The translations under genes and the position numbers were made by a program. The notes beneath the pieces are model-generated. The model worked only from the letters and a program-made list of their open reading frames with translations. It was not told where the DNA came from and did not search any database. DNA of 64,000 nucleotides from Branchiostoma floridae. Its lineage: Eukaryota; Chordata; Leptocardii; Amphioxiformes; Branchiostomatidae. Of this stretch, positions 25,058-37,319 are shown piece by piece. Position 1 is the stretch's first letter. Each line of letters starts with the position of its first letter. Location of the stretch: contig NC_049988.1 in the NCBI RefSeq assembly GCF_000003815.2, forward strand, positions 1,107,679 through 1,171,678, given 5' to 3'.

Positions 25058-25262
25058 GCTTGAGTCCCTGACACGGGTAGGCAGCAGTCGGCTAGTCTTC
25101 ACACCCTGCTTCCATGCGGCTCTGTCCAGTGAGTCGACCCCTGTCAGACCGCACACCTTGATGTCCCTCCTAATACACTCCATCCAAGTTTTTCCCGGTC
25201 TACATGATACAGTGTACTTTGTCTCTAGGCGTTGTCTGATAACATTTTGAGCACAGTCCCAT
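25058..25262 (-). mobile_element. LINE C-terminal fragment just upstream of INPP1
   Basis: Minus-strand frame reads WMECIRRDIKVCGLTGVDSL then DRAAWKQGVKTSRLLPTR. The W.ECI..DI / DRAAW pattern is the terminal segment of many LINE ORF2 proteins. It ends about 50 bases before the INPP1 start codon. Confidence 0.6.
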
Positions 25263-25310
25263 TTTTCAAATCTCTCAGGACTTATCGTTTACTGTCCACT
25301 TGATTACAGG

Positions 25311-28300
25311 ATGACTGACACAACTGTTAAGATGGCGGACTTCCTGACCAGTTTGGTCCGTCTGTCAGAGAAAGCTGCTCACCTGGCCCGGACCATCCGC
25401 TTGGAGCACGCTCTGTTTGAGCTTCTAGTGGAGGAGAAGACGGGGACGGCCAAGAACAAACGTTTCCAGCAGGACTTTAAGACACTGGCAGACGTCTTGA
25501 TACAGGAGATGATTAAACATGACCTTGGCAAACAGGTTGGTTCCTGAACAAGTTTCTTTATAGACAACCAAGTGTTTTTATATTCATGATATTTGGCAGG
25601 TGGGTAGTTACCGTAAGACAAAGGGCAAGTGCGATAATTGGCATGGTAGCCGCTTCTTGTATGTTTGTGTGTTTATTTGTAAACAGTATATCTTAAGAAT
25701 CTTTGGATGTACAAGTGTACTTGATACTGTAAATGCAGAAACGTTTGCGGTGGTTTAATGTTCATGGTGTTTGCAGCGGCCGCTTCACCGCGAATTTAAA
25801 ATCACTGCGAACATTTTTCCATAACAGTAAGAGACTACAGTGCTTGGTGCTACCGCAAAATTGTAACCACCGCGAAAAGTCCATTTTCCTGCTACCGCGA
25901 AATTAAATCTCCGCGAACTTAAATGCATTTACAGTATATGGTACATGTAGTTGGGTAGATGACGGGTCAAGCAAGACTAAAAGTAAAAGTTCAATGATAG
26001 GCATCCTAGCGGCTTCCTACAGCACTACAGTGGGGCCTCTGATCTTGAAGTGCTATTGAACAAGACTGATCTTTGAGTGCTAACATTCTGTAGAAACATG
26101 TTTTTGCTGTTGTTCATGTCCTTCTTCTTTCATCTTCTGTCATTTTGGCGATGTCTCAGGGGTGAGCCTGTCTTTTCTCCTGTTTTCAGTACCATGTGGT
26201 AGTGAGCCTAATGGTATAGTATTGTGGGCAAAAGCCAAATTACTGGATCGGAAACATGCTTCATTTTCTTGAAAATGTTGCATTATCTTCTAGTTGATAG
26301 ATGTATAGCTGATATTGATTTATTTTTCAGTTCCCTTCCATCGTTGGCCACATCCATGGTGAAGAAGACAACACCTTCACCAACCAGCTGGGAGAGACAG
26401 TCACAGTGCAGGTGCAGCCCTCCCTGCAGCAGACTGCAGACCTACTCTGCACTGTACTGGATGGGAACAAACATGCTGCAGCATTATTGGCTGAAGCAGT
26501 GCACTGGGACGTCGCCATGGAGATGGATGAGAGATTGACAGCTGCTACCATGGACATCTCTGTGGAGTCACTGGGGATATGGATAGACCCTATAGGTGAG
26601 ATAGTGGGAACGAGGGATGGAGTATTAGGGAAGGTTATGTACGAGACATTTTCACATCCAAGGCAGCTTTACTTCTATATTGTATTTATTGATTTGCCCT
26701 CGAGCTGTCCCCAGGACTCTTACCTCCTTCCAGGGATGGAAATTACATTCAACATTTTAGAACAGACTAGGATTTTATGCCGTCCATCCAAAACATAATT
26801 TATTTATTAGGAAATGTCATTTGAATTTTGTGACATGAAAATGTATTTTTCTAAGTTTAAAAAGATGAATTTGACAAGGAAAATTATCAACATGGCTCCC
26901 ACATGATGAGTGGAGCAAAAAAAAAGTAAAGCTGGAGACAGTGAATGATAAGAAATGTCACTTGTAGGTGAGTATTGTGCATCACCCTTTCTCCCAGCCC
27001 TCCCTTTGGTTGGATCACTGGGGATTCTACCCGCGATTGGGCTGGTATCTGATACAGAATACAATGTGTTGTATTCCGTATTCATCAGGGCTATGTATGA
27101 CATAAAGTCACGAGACAGTCAAATTTGGCAGCTGACAGACTTTTTACTGCTTTGCACATCATGATTAGAATGATAACTGTATACTTTGCTTGGCTAAAGT
27201 AATTTGAAAAAAGATACAACCAGGGAAATGTAAGCTGCCATCTTTGTTAAAGGTGCACTCTTACCGCACTTGTGTCAAGCTTGCGTCACTGCAGTTTTTG
27301 TTCACTGTGTCACTGTTTCGTTATTTTCTCCGATTTTTTATAACTCAGATATTGCGTAATACATAAAAGTTTGACTTGGAAGACGACAAAACACACAATG
27401 TTAAGTAAGAAAATTTGTTCTTTATCTCTGAAATTCGTTGAGCATCTTTTGAACCCTGCAGTGGCGCAAGCATGACGCAGTGAGAGTGCACCTTTAGACA
27501 GAAAGGCATTTATTCTTGATATATCATGCAAACAGCAATGATCCAGTGACTGAGTAAATACTGCCCCATGTAATTTTGTTTTGATTGCAGACTCTACAGC
27601 AGAGTACATCCGTGGTGCGGAGGATGAGACAGCGACAGACGGCGTGTATCACCGCGGCCTGCAGTGCTGCACTATTCTCATTGGTGCTTTTGATCGTGAG
27701 TCAGGGCTGCCTGTCATGGGAGTCATCAATCAACCATTTGCCCAGAAGGACCAAGAAACTCTGAGGTGAGACCCAGATTGTTTGGTTCTGGAAGTTTTCC
27801 TAAGAAAAGCATGCAACCATACATGTACAAATATTATGTAACTTGAAAAATTTGTTTTGGTTGAAGTCACTTGGATTGATTTACTGTAATTTTGAACTGT
27901 ATACCAAAATGAATAGACTTAGCCAAATTTTTACTATCCAACTCCAGTCTTTGTCAAGGAATGGACAATTCACTGCTTCTGTCTCGTCACCTTATGCAGA
28001 TAGAACACGTGACTTTTTTTACAGTGATCATAACAAAGTCATTATTAGACTAGCTAAACATGTGGCTCAGTAAGCAGTGGATCATAGGTTGCAGGAAGTC
28101 CATCCTTACTGAGTCACGTGTTCTATCTGCATAACATGACGTCACGACAGCAGTGTATTGTTCATTCCTTGACAAAGACTTGTGCTTGTCAGTCAAAAAT
28201 TTTGGGTGAGTTCAATTTTTGTGTTGGATACTACATTTAAACTAGTTCAATAATGACTTCTACCAACACAGATAAACTTTCAAGTTAACTTACAAAGTTG

Positions 28301-28853
28301 TCCAATCAATGTCCATATTAAACATTAATGATTCCTCTCCACCAGCTGGAAGAGCCGACACCTGTGGGGAGTGTGTTACAACGGGTACAGCTGCCACTCA
28401 CTCACTGCTACCATGGCAACGGAACCGTCCCACCAATCAGAAGCAAGCAGGGTAGTGCTGAGTGAAAGTGAGTCGGATGACATAAAGTCTCTTCTAAGCA
28501 AGGCTGGGTACAGAATTTGTTACGCCAATGGTGCCGGGTACAAGATGCTCTGTGTGATCGACCGTCTGGTGGACGCCTACTTACTGACCAAGTCCTCTAC
28601 GTACAAATGGGACACGTGCGGGCCTCACGCCATCCTTCGCTCACTCGGTGGGGGCATGGTGGACCTAGACGCAACAATACAGTTATTTACTGGTAAAGAA
28701 GAGACTGGAGAAGCGGTCTTGCAAAATTTGCAAATCAAATACAACCAACGAGATTCAGGTAGCTCAACATGGGGGAACATGGGAGGGTTGTTAGCTTACT
28801 GGTCACCAGCGTGTGCACTTAATTTACCAAGGACCTTTTGTTCATTAAGTTAG
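25311..28853 (+). CDS. INPP1: Inositol polyphosphate 1-phosphatase
   Basis: Four exons, 25311-25535, 26331-26595, 27591-27765 and 28346-28853, join in phases 0, 1 and 2 to 390 codons; the human enzyme has 399 residues. It removes the 1-phosphate from inositol 1,4-bisphosphate and 1,3,4-trisphosphate in phosphoinositide recycling and is Mg2+-dependent and Li+-inhibited in the family. Visible metal-site motifs are GEEDN (exon 2), WIDPIDST across the exon 2/3 junction, and WDTCGPHAILRSLGGG (exon 4). The N-terminal SEKAAHLAR, KTLADVLIQEMIK and the segment GLPVMGVINQPF also match. An AG lies directly before the ATG, so an upstream non-coding exon is likely. Intron 2-3 and intron 3-4 hold repeats but do not disturb the frame. 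Confidence 0.97.
25737..25934 (+). mobile_element. TA-flanked MITE, copy 3 (INPP1 intron 1)
   Basis: A 198-bp element with TA at 25735-25736 and 25935-25936. Its ends are CTGTAAATGCAGAAACGTTT and TTAAATGCATTTACAG, and it carries repeated CCGCGAA motifs inside. It is the best preserved of the three copies. Confidence 0.9.
27950..28179. repeat. Inverted-repeat element in INPP1 intron 3
   Basis: Arms of about 66 bases (27950-28015 and 28113-28179) start TCTTTGTCAAGGAATG and end with the reverse complement. Both contain ATGCAGATAGAACACGTGAC, giving an E-box CACGTG in each arm. The spacer is about 100 bases. Confidence 0.8.
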
Positions 28854-28967
28854 ATTATTGCATATAGTCACACCATTGAGTTGTCATGGAAGCTCATCTG
28901 TGTTGGTAGTGATTATACATTGTAGTACAATGCTTAACTCTTTTTCAACAGAAAGGTGTAGACGGAC

Positions 28968-29204
28968 AACCACTGTTGCCTTCTTCAGGATCAATTATGA
29001 AATGACCAATCACTTCAGAATGTAAACTCGCAAGAGTTACAAAACAGTCCCTAGAGATGGTTGGCGATATGATTAACTTCCTGGCATGTTTGCCTAGTTG
29101 CTTTCATCACGTATTTGCAAGATCATCTGTCAGTAGGTCACGTGCATGTAACTTTCTTGAGTTTATATTCAGGTCATTATTGATCCTGAAGAAGGTGACA
29201 GTGG
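28968..29204. repeat. Inverted repeat downstream of INPP1
   Basis: CCACTGTTGCCTTCTTCAGG at 28968 pairs with CCTGAAGAAGGTGACAGTGG near 29204. MITE-like, in or just past the INPP1 3' UTR. Confidence 0.6.
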
Positions 29205-29321
29205 TCACAGAAAATTTGATCCGTGTATACCGTTTGTGTTTGATGACAGATAAGCATTGTACCGATGCATTGTGATTGGCTGTCGGTAAGAGGTACAAGA
29301 TGTACATAATGTATTAAGTAC

Positions 29322-29398
29322 ATGTTGGCAGGATTCTCATATATTTAACAGCAGTGTGTATGTTGGCAGGATTCTCATATATTTAACAGCAGTGTGCT
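29322..29398. repeat. Two-copy tandem duplication (~38 bp)
   Basis: The segment TGTTGGCAGGATTCTCATAT plus TTAACAGCAGTGTG occurs twice back to back. Confidence 0.85.
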
Positions 29399-29791
29399 CT
29401 GTATGATTATGAGTTCATAAAAGCTGGACTTAAAATGAACATTGTCAAACAAAGTGCCAACTGGACAGAAGTCTTGGTCTTAGTAGAAAGTTCCAAATCA
29501 CAGTCAATGTAGACACTATTGTGAGAACTGAAGAAGCAAGAAGTCATGTAGGCTTAGTTATATTACAAGAATCAGGAAATCGATCCTAAAACCTGTCCTC
29601 GATCACAGTTCAGTTTAAAGTGAACTGTTTACATTTTGATTTATGATTGGAGAGGGGAGTGTTCTATCACTGCTGAATGTCATGTACAATCTTTTATGTA
29701 CTGTAAAAAAAACAGTGTAATTGTTTTTAACAGATTAACTACTAATAGGTTAAATTTTCACAGCCAGATAATTCTTCTCACTCTTCAGGCC

Positions 29792-30166
29792 ATCTTGATT
29801 TGATTATATGGATGACAATTCCACTGGTACCCCCCCCCCCCCAAACTGTTCATAGCGTCGCAAAGGAAAAAGATTGGTCACCGAAAAGTTGCCTTCTTTG
29901 TGAAGCTAAGTGGTCAGGAAGGTTGAACATTCAAATGACTATACTCAGAAAACATGGTATAGCAAACAATAGATTCTTCGTTTTTGTTCTTTCACATCTT
30001 CCTCTTTGCGTTTGGGATCAACTTTTGCATACTAGTCCATTTTCCAAACTTTCCTTTGCCATTTTTTAACTGATTTGCACCATTTGCAATATGGTTAAAA
30101 ACGTTTTGCAGAGAAGGACAAAAATGATATGCAGGAAATATGTCATCCATATAATCGAATCAACAT
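29792..30166. mobile_element. MITE with ATGTTGATTCGATTA ends, copy B
   Basis: Ends ATCTTGATTTGATTATATGG and CCATATAATCGAATCAACAT. The interior matches the copy at 18503-18891 (AAAAGTTGCCTTC, AGGAAGGTTGAACA). Confidence 0.8.
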
Positions 30167-30278
30167 AGCTTTGCTCACCATGACGTGTGGCTGTGCCTGC
30201 TATAGTTAAGTTTATTTGTACTCAAGAAAGAGTCTTTGAGATACTTCACTGCAAGAAGGATAATAGAGATTTTGAATG

Positions 30279-30378
30279 NNNNNNNNNNNNNNNNNNNNNN
30301 NNNNNNNNNNNNNNNNNNNNNNNNNNNNNNNNNNNNNNNNNNNNNNNNNNNNNNNNNNNNNNNNNNNNNNNNNNNNNN
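30279..30378. other. Assembly gap
   Basis: Exactly 100 N, a conventional placeholder for a gap of unknown size. Exons between INPP1 and the transmembrane exon at 33235 may be missing here. Confidence 0.99.
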
Positions 30379-30760
30379 CAAAATTTCTCCGGACCTACCT
30401 TGCGACGGCTTGTGCTTTCGAAATCGTGAAAATACATTGGTGGCGTCGTCTCCCTCAATAATTACTTGGCTAAAACCGTCTGAATTTCCACTAGGCTTTT
30501 AAACTTAGCTTAGTCTTCCAGCAAAATTTGCTTCTCAAACTGCAGAAAATAGCTCGATAAAACCTCCTTGGATTTAGAGCGTCAATATTTCAAAATTTTC
30601 CGGGTGGATCCCCTAGGATTACGTCAATATAGTTCAGCCTACCCATAAGGAATTTGCTGATGCCGCCTCTGTTATGTGATTCCATGTTCACACGAAGTTT
30701 ACGAAGACTAAAATTTGTATCAATATCAATCCTACGTGCATTGATCCTCCTAGTCTCTAA

Positions 30761-32850
30761 AGGCCCCCTCTCACTTGACGTGGGGCACGCTTGCGGCATT
30801 GCTGCGTTCGAAAACGCAGATGTACCCCCACGGAACCTAGAGGTGTCGCTTGCAAGCGCGACGTTTTTTAAAAAGTTTAAAAATAACGCAAGTGGCAAGA
30901 TGGCGCAACAGTGCCGCAACAGTGCCGCAACAGTGCCCCAACGGTGCCCCAACAATGCCCCAACAGTGCCCCCACAGTGCCGCCACCATGCCCCAAACAG
31001 TATCAAGGATATATTTTGCCTATTTTAAACCAAGAATCAAAAGTAAACATCCTTTTATCACCGAAAAACTATTTTAGATGCATTTCTAATAATTTTACAG
31101 CGGTTTTCGAGCCAGTAAAAATACTGCGAATTCCACAAAACTTACATTGTATTCGTATTCAGAGTTAACTCAAAAATACATCTTTTGATTTATTTAATGG
31201 GAAGTAGGTCACTATCTTATACTTGAAAACAAAAAATAAGTAACATGCATTGGCATAATACCGGTAGTAAGACTTATACCGGTAGATTAAAAATACTGGA
31301 ACTTAAAGAGATCTACACATGCAACAATAGTTATTTCTGAGCTGTGCACACTTCAGACATCTAGGTGTCCAATACACCATTTACAAAGCATCGATAACAA
31401 TGCATTCGAAGACAACAAGGCCAAAAGTTTTCAGTATCTTTTTCGGGGTAGGCAGCTCGTCGTGGGACGAACACACTGTCACATTCATTGCCAAATTTAT
31501 ATAGATCATAATTACACATGCTCACGGCACAAGACGAACATGATTCAACAACAATCTTGAATTTCTGTTGGAGACCTACAACTCATGTAAAAGTGTGAAG
31601 AACCGTTGCATAATAGCCCGGATCTACGACTGAATGGGCAAAATTGAACGTACGCAGCCATTTTTCCGCCATTTTTATATCTACGCTAGCAGTTAAGTGT
31701 TACGTCATAGCGGTTGTGACGGACAGAAGTTAAATGAAAATTCTTGACAGTATACGTCCGTTTTCTCATGACATTTTGTATGCTCATGCAGGTTTATGTT
31801 TTATGCATTTACTGACAGAAAAGGAAGGAACATCAGAGGATGTATAAATGTACATAGCGGCAGTTAATTGTGCCGTGTTTCTTCCTACCGGTATTTTGTA
31901 CCCCCTCCCAACCACGCGCCCGTTCGCCGTGTGTTACAATTACAATATTACGCTTTTAGCAGGACAAGAGTGGCAGAAAAGTTACACAGAAGAAGTGGCA
32001 AGGGTAACCTATAACAGCAACATGTAACTGGAGAAAATGATGCGTTGACAATTTGTCAAATCAGTATGGCTAGAGAAATCGTCGTAAACGTACCGGTATT
32101 ATGATAATAGATGTTAACTGGTTTATCGATTAACCTACGGATGTAGAGAAAAAGATACAAGTACAACATTCGAAAAGAAATTATTTATGTTGGATGATAA
32201 CGTTTGCTTTTGAGTTTGCGTTATAACGTTACAAGCTTATCGTTACTGGTAGCCTGCCGCCGATGAAATACAAAATTGCAGTCATTCGGACCCATGGGCC
32301 ATATTTTTCTCACTTTTTACAAAATTATATGGTAGACTTAGACATCAATAGGCTGGCAAGCCATCCACCGACAATGAAAATACTCGCCATACAAAAAAGG
32401 GACGAAATATCAAGCATTTTCATTTCAAAAATTAGCAAAATTGGTGAATAAACATATAAACCTACATAATTACACATAACGTTACATGGTGAAAACATAC
32501 ACATCGAGTCAAATCTGGTATATGGTTCGTGTCCGTTCATTTGGGTCATTTCCTTTACAGTAAAAGTCTTTCAAGGTTATTTATAGCATATGTATCATAT
32601 AATTCATTATCATAAGGGAAATCTTTTCATTATAAATCTCATTTTTGGGCATTCTCATCATTTTACAGTGATTTTTCATAAATCGACAACGCTGCAATTG
32701 TCAATAACATGTTCATTTAGTTCAGAAACGGAACAGTGCCGCACGTCAGTGTGAGTGCAAGACAAAATCGGCGAAATTAACACAACAGTGCCGCAGTGAA
32801 CGAACGCAGCAATGCCGCAAGCGTGCCCCACGTCAAGTGAGAGGAGGCCT
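30761..32850. mobile_element. 2.09-kb non-autonomous DNA transposon, Harbinger-like
   Basis: About 50-bp terminal inverted repeats (AGGCCCCCTCTCACTTGACG inwards to GCATTGCTGCGTTCG; right end is its complement) with only a few mismatches. Both ends are flanked by TAA (30758-30760 and 32851-32853), a three-base duplication of the PIF/Harbinger TWA type. No transposase frame is seen. The ends are lined with repeated CAGTGCCGCAA / CAGTGCCCCAA units (30905-31000 and 32735-32825), possible subterminal transposase sites. Confidence 0.75.
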
Positions 32851-33234
32851 TAACAGACTTCCGCCTGGCCGAATAAGGGGACTTTGGCCAAGTTCAGAAT
32901 AAAAGCCTAGTAGGAGTTGATTGACCAAGGACTGTTGGCCGACTTGACGGTCACAAACCGTACTCCCCTGGTGTGTCTTATTTGGCCATTTTTTACTATT
33001 TTTCTAGCGACCTGTGGAGCCTGGTAAAGGCTACAGTCAAGGTCCTTAGCGCCTGTCTTCATAAATTTGCCACTTGTGATTTGATTAAAAGTGTTCCTGG
33101 CGTCCTTTTACTTGGATAAGTTGCAAAGCTATTCCAGGTTAACATTTTCTCATCATTTCTTGTTCTGTGTGTTTGATTAGCTGTTTTTAGATTGTGCCTT
33201 ACCAAGTCCTTTGAACTGTTGTTTTATTTTGCAG

Positions 33235-35378
33235 GGTGTAAATTGAGACGTGTGGGCGTTGCTGTTATAGCAGTTCCATTTTTTACCTTGTTGATCATTA
33301 ATTGCCTCTTTATCGGGTTATACGTCAGCACCAACGGCCAGAACAGTCAAGTGGTGAGCCTACATTTTGCCTTCCTTTGAGGTTGCTAAGCATTGATTGA
33401 TAGTTATTTTGTTTGTTTTTGAAAGATAGTGTAAGTCACCTATTTCCCCTTTAAAAAATAATTGCATGAAAGTGCATCTGAGTTAAACTAAAGCTAAGGG
33501 CACAACATCTGTGACCGTACGTGCAATTTGTCCCCACGTTTTCGTTGGGAGGCTACGTCCGCCACGTATTTCTGAGAACTGTACAAGCTGTACAGGGCAG
33601 GTGCTTCGCACGTAATGGCACGTACGGGAGCGAATCCGCAGCCCGATGGCACACAAAGTACTTTTGCCTGCACGTAAAGTTCTACGACGTGTCTGCGTTC
33701 TCCAAACTCCCTCGGATTCCCTGCGAGTTCGTACGAAGGCATAATTTGCATAATTGATGAGGAAATGCTATAATCCCATTGTGGTAAATGACAGGATTTT
33801 CTTACTTGTGACATTTTGAAGCTATGTATAGGTAATCATTAAGCCTAAATTGTGCAAATAAGGACCTCGTTAGCATAAATCATAAGACTTGTTTATAAGC
33901 CATTACTTCCCTAATTGTTTACAAAACATAAACGTGTTTCATTGTCAATAAAGTAAAGTAAAGTAAGTAAGGAAATACAATGAATGCCATTTTTACCATA
34001 GATTGTGTACATCTGTGTACATCTTTGGGTGGAGATGATCAACTAAAACAATCTATACAAATGAGGACGCATAAATAATGTCAAACATAGCTAATACATC
34101 AGTTGTAAAGGTTAACATCATTTGGGGTCATGGAACTCTAGTTGTTTATTGTATTGCCGCAACAGACTGTGACCGATAGCGGCAGCTTGGGGTATCCAAC
34201 ATCAACATCACCTTCCAAGAACATGCGAGAGGCCACTGTGACAATGTCTACAACCTCCAACAGCTCACCAGGTGAATTGAATAAGATACTAATTTATAAG
34301 TATCTAGTTGGCTGAAGGGAGACATCATGTGATTTCTGTGTTGTTACATGGGTCAATGAGTTTAATGATTTGGATATGTGACAAGAGAAATCCAAGAGGA
34401 GATGTACCGGATGCAAAAAGAGACAGAATGTGTCTCTTTATTTTGTGAATTTTTTCTTTACATATTTCGTCATAAGTTATCCTTCTTTGTCCCTTCTCTT
34501 GTGCCCTTGTGTATTTTCTTTTGCTGATGAGAAATAGATGATGATAATGTTATTCTAGTTTGCAGCCGAATATTCTATGTATACCCTGTTTCAACACATG
34601 TTTTGTGTTAGTACAGTATAAAATCTGAGTTTTTATGCTTGTCTTTGGCATGTATCGGTAGGTTCATTTTAGTGGGTTGGGGGCTGCTGTAGGCAACGTT
34701 GCACTCTCCAAGCAGAGGTTCGGAATCTTACTTTCTTTAGATCTCTTTTTGAGTTTTCGTCGGGCTCTGTATTTTGTCACGTTTTCTTCATGTCTGCCGG
34801 CCAAATATAGTTGTAAAACTGCTGTGATGGGTTTATAGGGTTTGTAGGCCATGTACGCGTGAGTTGCTGACAGAGGTATACGGCCACGGAAAAATACGGG
34901 ACGAAATAGAAAACCCATCAAAAGACACACAAACGCCTCAAAAACAGCCGCAGCCAAACCTCTGTTTGGACAGTAGCAATAATGTACTTCCTGAATATTC
35001 TCTCCAGTTCCTTTGCGACCCTTAATGTAAGGTATAAAACTATTCAAACCTTCGGCTTCGCAACCTGATGAAACTGAATCTATCTTTTACTTCCTCAAGA
35101 TATATTTTTGTTCCTAAGACGCTTTACGTTATTTTAATGATAAATATACAAAGTAACCAAACGAAAGTTACAATCTGCTGTGCTATGTTCAGCTTCTACA
35201 CCAAAAGCGGGATATACAACTACCCCACGTGCAGATTCAACAATGACTTTAGACTCAAACTCAGCAAAGATGTCCTCCCACCGAACGACGATGCCCTTGC
35301 ACACCACCAACCCGGAATCGATGTGGGAAGTTTATACAAGTGGTGTTACTGCTACATCGACATCCTTCAGCAATAAAG
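33235..35378 (+). CDS. Orphan transmembrane and Ser/Thr-stalk exons (partial receptor paralogue)
   Basis: Three exons are phase-compatible. Exon 33235-33353 encodes a basic anchor and one TM helix (KLRRVGVAVIAVPFF, then TLLIINCLFIGLYV). Exon 34166-34271 is Ser/Thr-rich (PTSTSPSKNMREATVTMST). Exon 35193-35378 continues the stalk (ASTPKAGYTTTPRADSTMT). The phases (1 to 0, 0 to 1, 1 to 1) follow the same entry/exit pattern as the TM and stalk exons of the lectin receptor at 48722-50144, suggesting a paralogue or ancestral duplicate. No cytoplasmic or lectin exons are recognisable before the 1.56-kb repeat element at 35600. It may be a pseudogene fragment, or its remaining exons may be lost in the gap. 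Confidence 0.6.
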
Positions 35379-35599
35379 GTATGGTATGGTTTTACATGTA
35401 TCTACCTCAGCAACTAGGGAAGTGGTGGCTTCCAAGTGACTTTTGTGATTTTTTTTACACTGGAATCCTATGGCTAAGTCACTGGATACCTCAAATAATC
35501 ATAATTACACTGATTGCTAAGTTTGAAAAGAATATCTAGTTGAAATTGTCAATTCCAGGGCCACGTAACAATCTAGGTCTAATTACTGATCACCCATGC

Positions 35600-37164
35600 C
35601 CAGTATCAGGGTGAAATGCACGAAGTTGTCCTAAGTTAATTTAAATGTCTGAAGTTGTCCAAAGTTGTCCAAAGTTGTACGAACTTGTCCGAAGTTATGA
35701 CGTCATCTAAACTTTGGACAGTCAGCCGGGTGGTGTACGAAGTTGTCCGAAGTTGTTCGAAGTTATGACGTGACGCTAACCATGACGTCATCCTAACTTT
35801 GGACAGTCAGCCGGGGGGTGTACGAAGTTGTCCGAAGTTGTCCAAAGTTATGACGTCACCTTAACCATGACGTCATCTTACTTTGGACAGTCAGCCGGGG
35901 GTGTACGAAGTTGTCCGAAGTTATGACGTCATCTTAATTATGACGTCATCCAAACTTTGAATAAGAAGACGGGAGTTTACCAAAGTTGTCTGTACTTCAA
36001 TTAATTGTTAAATTACAAGGAATAAAATAACAACTACTACTTCTTATGATACAAAGTAGTGCAAGATGACTGCAATACATGTAGTTTATGAATAGATAGG
36101 GGAGATGTTTTCAGGTACTTGTATTTAGAAGTGACGTCATCTAACTTTGGACAGTCAGCCGGGAGGTGTACGAAGTTGTCCTAAGTTGTCCGAAGTTATG
36201 ACATCATCCTAACCATTACGTCATCCAAACTTTGGACAGGCAGCCGGGTGGTGTACGAAGTTGTCCGAAGTTGTCCGAAGTTATGACGTCATCTTAATCA
36301 TGAAATAATCCAAACTTTGTACAGCCAGCCGGGTGGTGTAGGAATTTGTCGGAAGTTATGAACGTAATTAGATCGAGATCTACATAGTCTGTGTTTTTCT
36401 AGCCGTCACCTATCAGTGGGAGTACGAAGGCGTAACTTACTTATGTCTTGTGGGAATAAGAATTTCCTTTTTTAATATTTACATAAATATTTCATAGAAA
36501 ATTGTATATATTTGTGCCTATGCTGTGTATTATATTTACATTTATTTAAAGTTTTCGCTATGTAACTTTGCACAACTTCGTACACTTGTTGACTTTCACT
36601 GCCCACTGTCCGAAGTTAGATGACGTCACGTAACTTTGCACAACTTCGGACACGTGCCACCCTACCCCTCCTACTGTACGAAGTTAGATGACGTCACGTA
36701 ACTTTGCAGAACTTCGGACAACTTCTTACACATGCCACCCTACCCCTCCTACTGTACGACGTTAGATGACGTCACGTAACTTTGCACAACTTCGTACACA
36801 TGCCACCCTACCCTGCCTACTGTACGAAGTTAGATGACGTCAGGTAACTTTGCACAACTTCGGACAACTTCGTACACATACCACCCTACCCCTCCTACTG
36901 TACGAAGTTAGATACGTCACGTAACTTTGCACAACTTCGGACAACTTCGTACACATGCAACCCTACCCTGCCTAGTGTACGAAGTTAGATGACGTCACGT
37001 AACTTTGCACAACTTCGGACAACTTTGCACACTTGCAACTCTACCCTAATAAAATATTTGACGTCATCTTTGACCCCTGATACAGCCTCAAAGCCAGTAG
37101 GAAACTGTTGTAACTTCGTACAACTTCGTACACCCTAACTCCGTGCACTTCACCCTGATACTGG
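35600..37164. mobile_element. 1.56-kb inverted-repeat element dense in TGACGTCA
   Basis: Ends CCAGTATCAGGGTGAAATGC and the inverted GCACTTCACCCTGATACTGG mark a terminal inverted repeat. The left half repeats TACGAAGTTGTCCGAAGTTA-TGACGTCATC; the right half carries the complement, GATGACGTCACGTAACTTTG-CACAACTTCGGACAACTTCG. If the end is read as CAG, the flanking 8 bases CCCATGCC and GACATACC agree at five positions, compatible with a worn hAT duplication. No coding region. Confidence 0.75.
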
Positions 37165-37319
37165 ACATACCTCATAACGTTGATGTTAAAATGATACTGA
37201 TATTACAATCATGTTATGTCAGAAGAAAAGGTATGAAAATCTTACGTTAGAAATTTATATCAGCTCAGGTATATTTTCTTTAAAAATATCTTATTTCTCA
37301 CTTTAAATCTTTATCAATT

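Noticed and set aside
30590-31168. Overlapping frames rich in Cys/Gly or Pro/Gln
   Set aside because: Generated by CAGTGCCGCAA repeats at the left end of the Harbinger-like element.
34664-35047. 127-codon minus-strand frame
   Set aside because: Bounded by inverted CCAAGCAGAGGTTCGG / CCAAACCTCTGTTTGG segments, so more likely a MITE-like repeat between the two orphan stalk exons.
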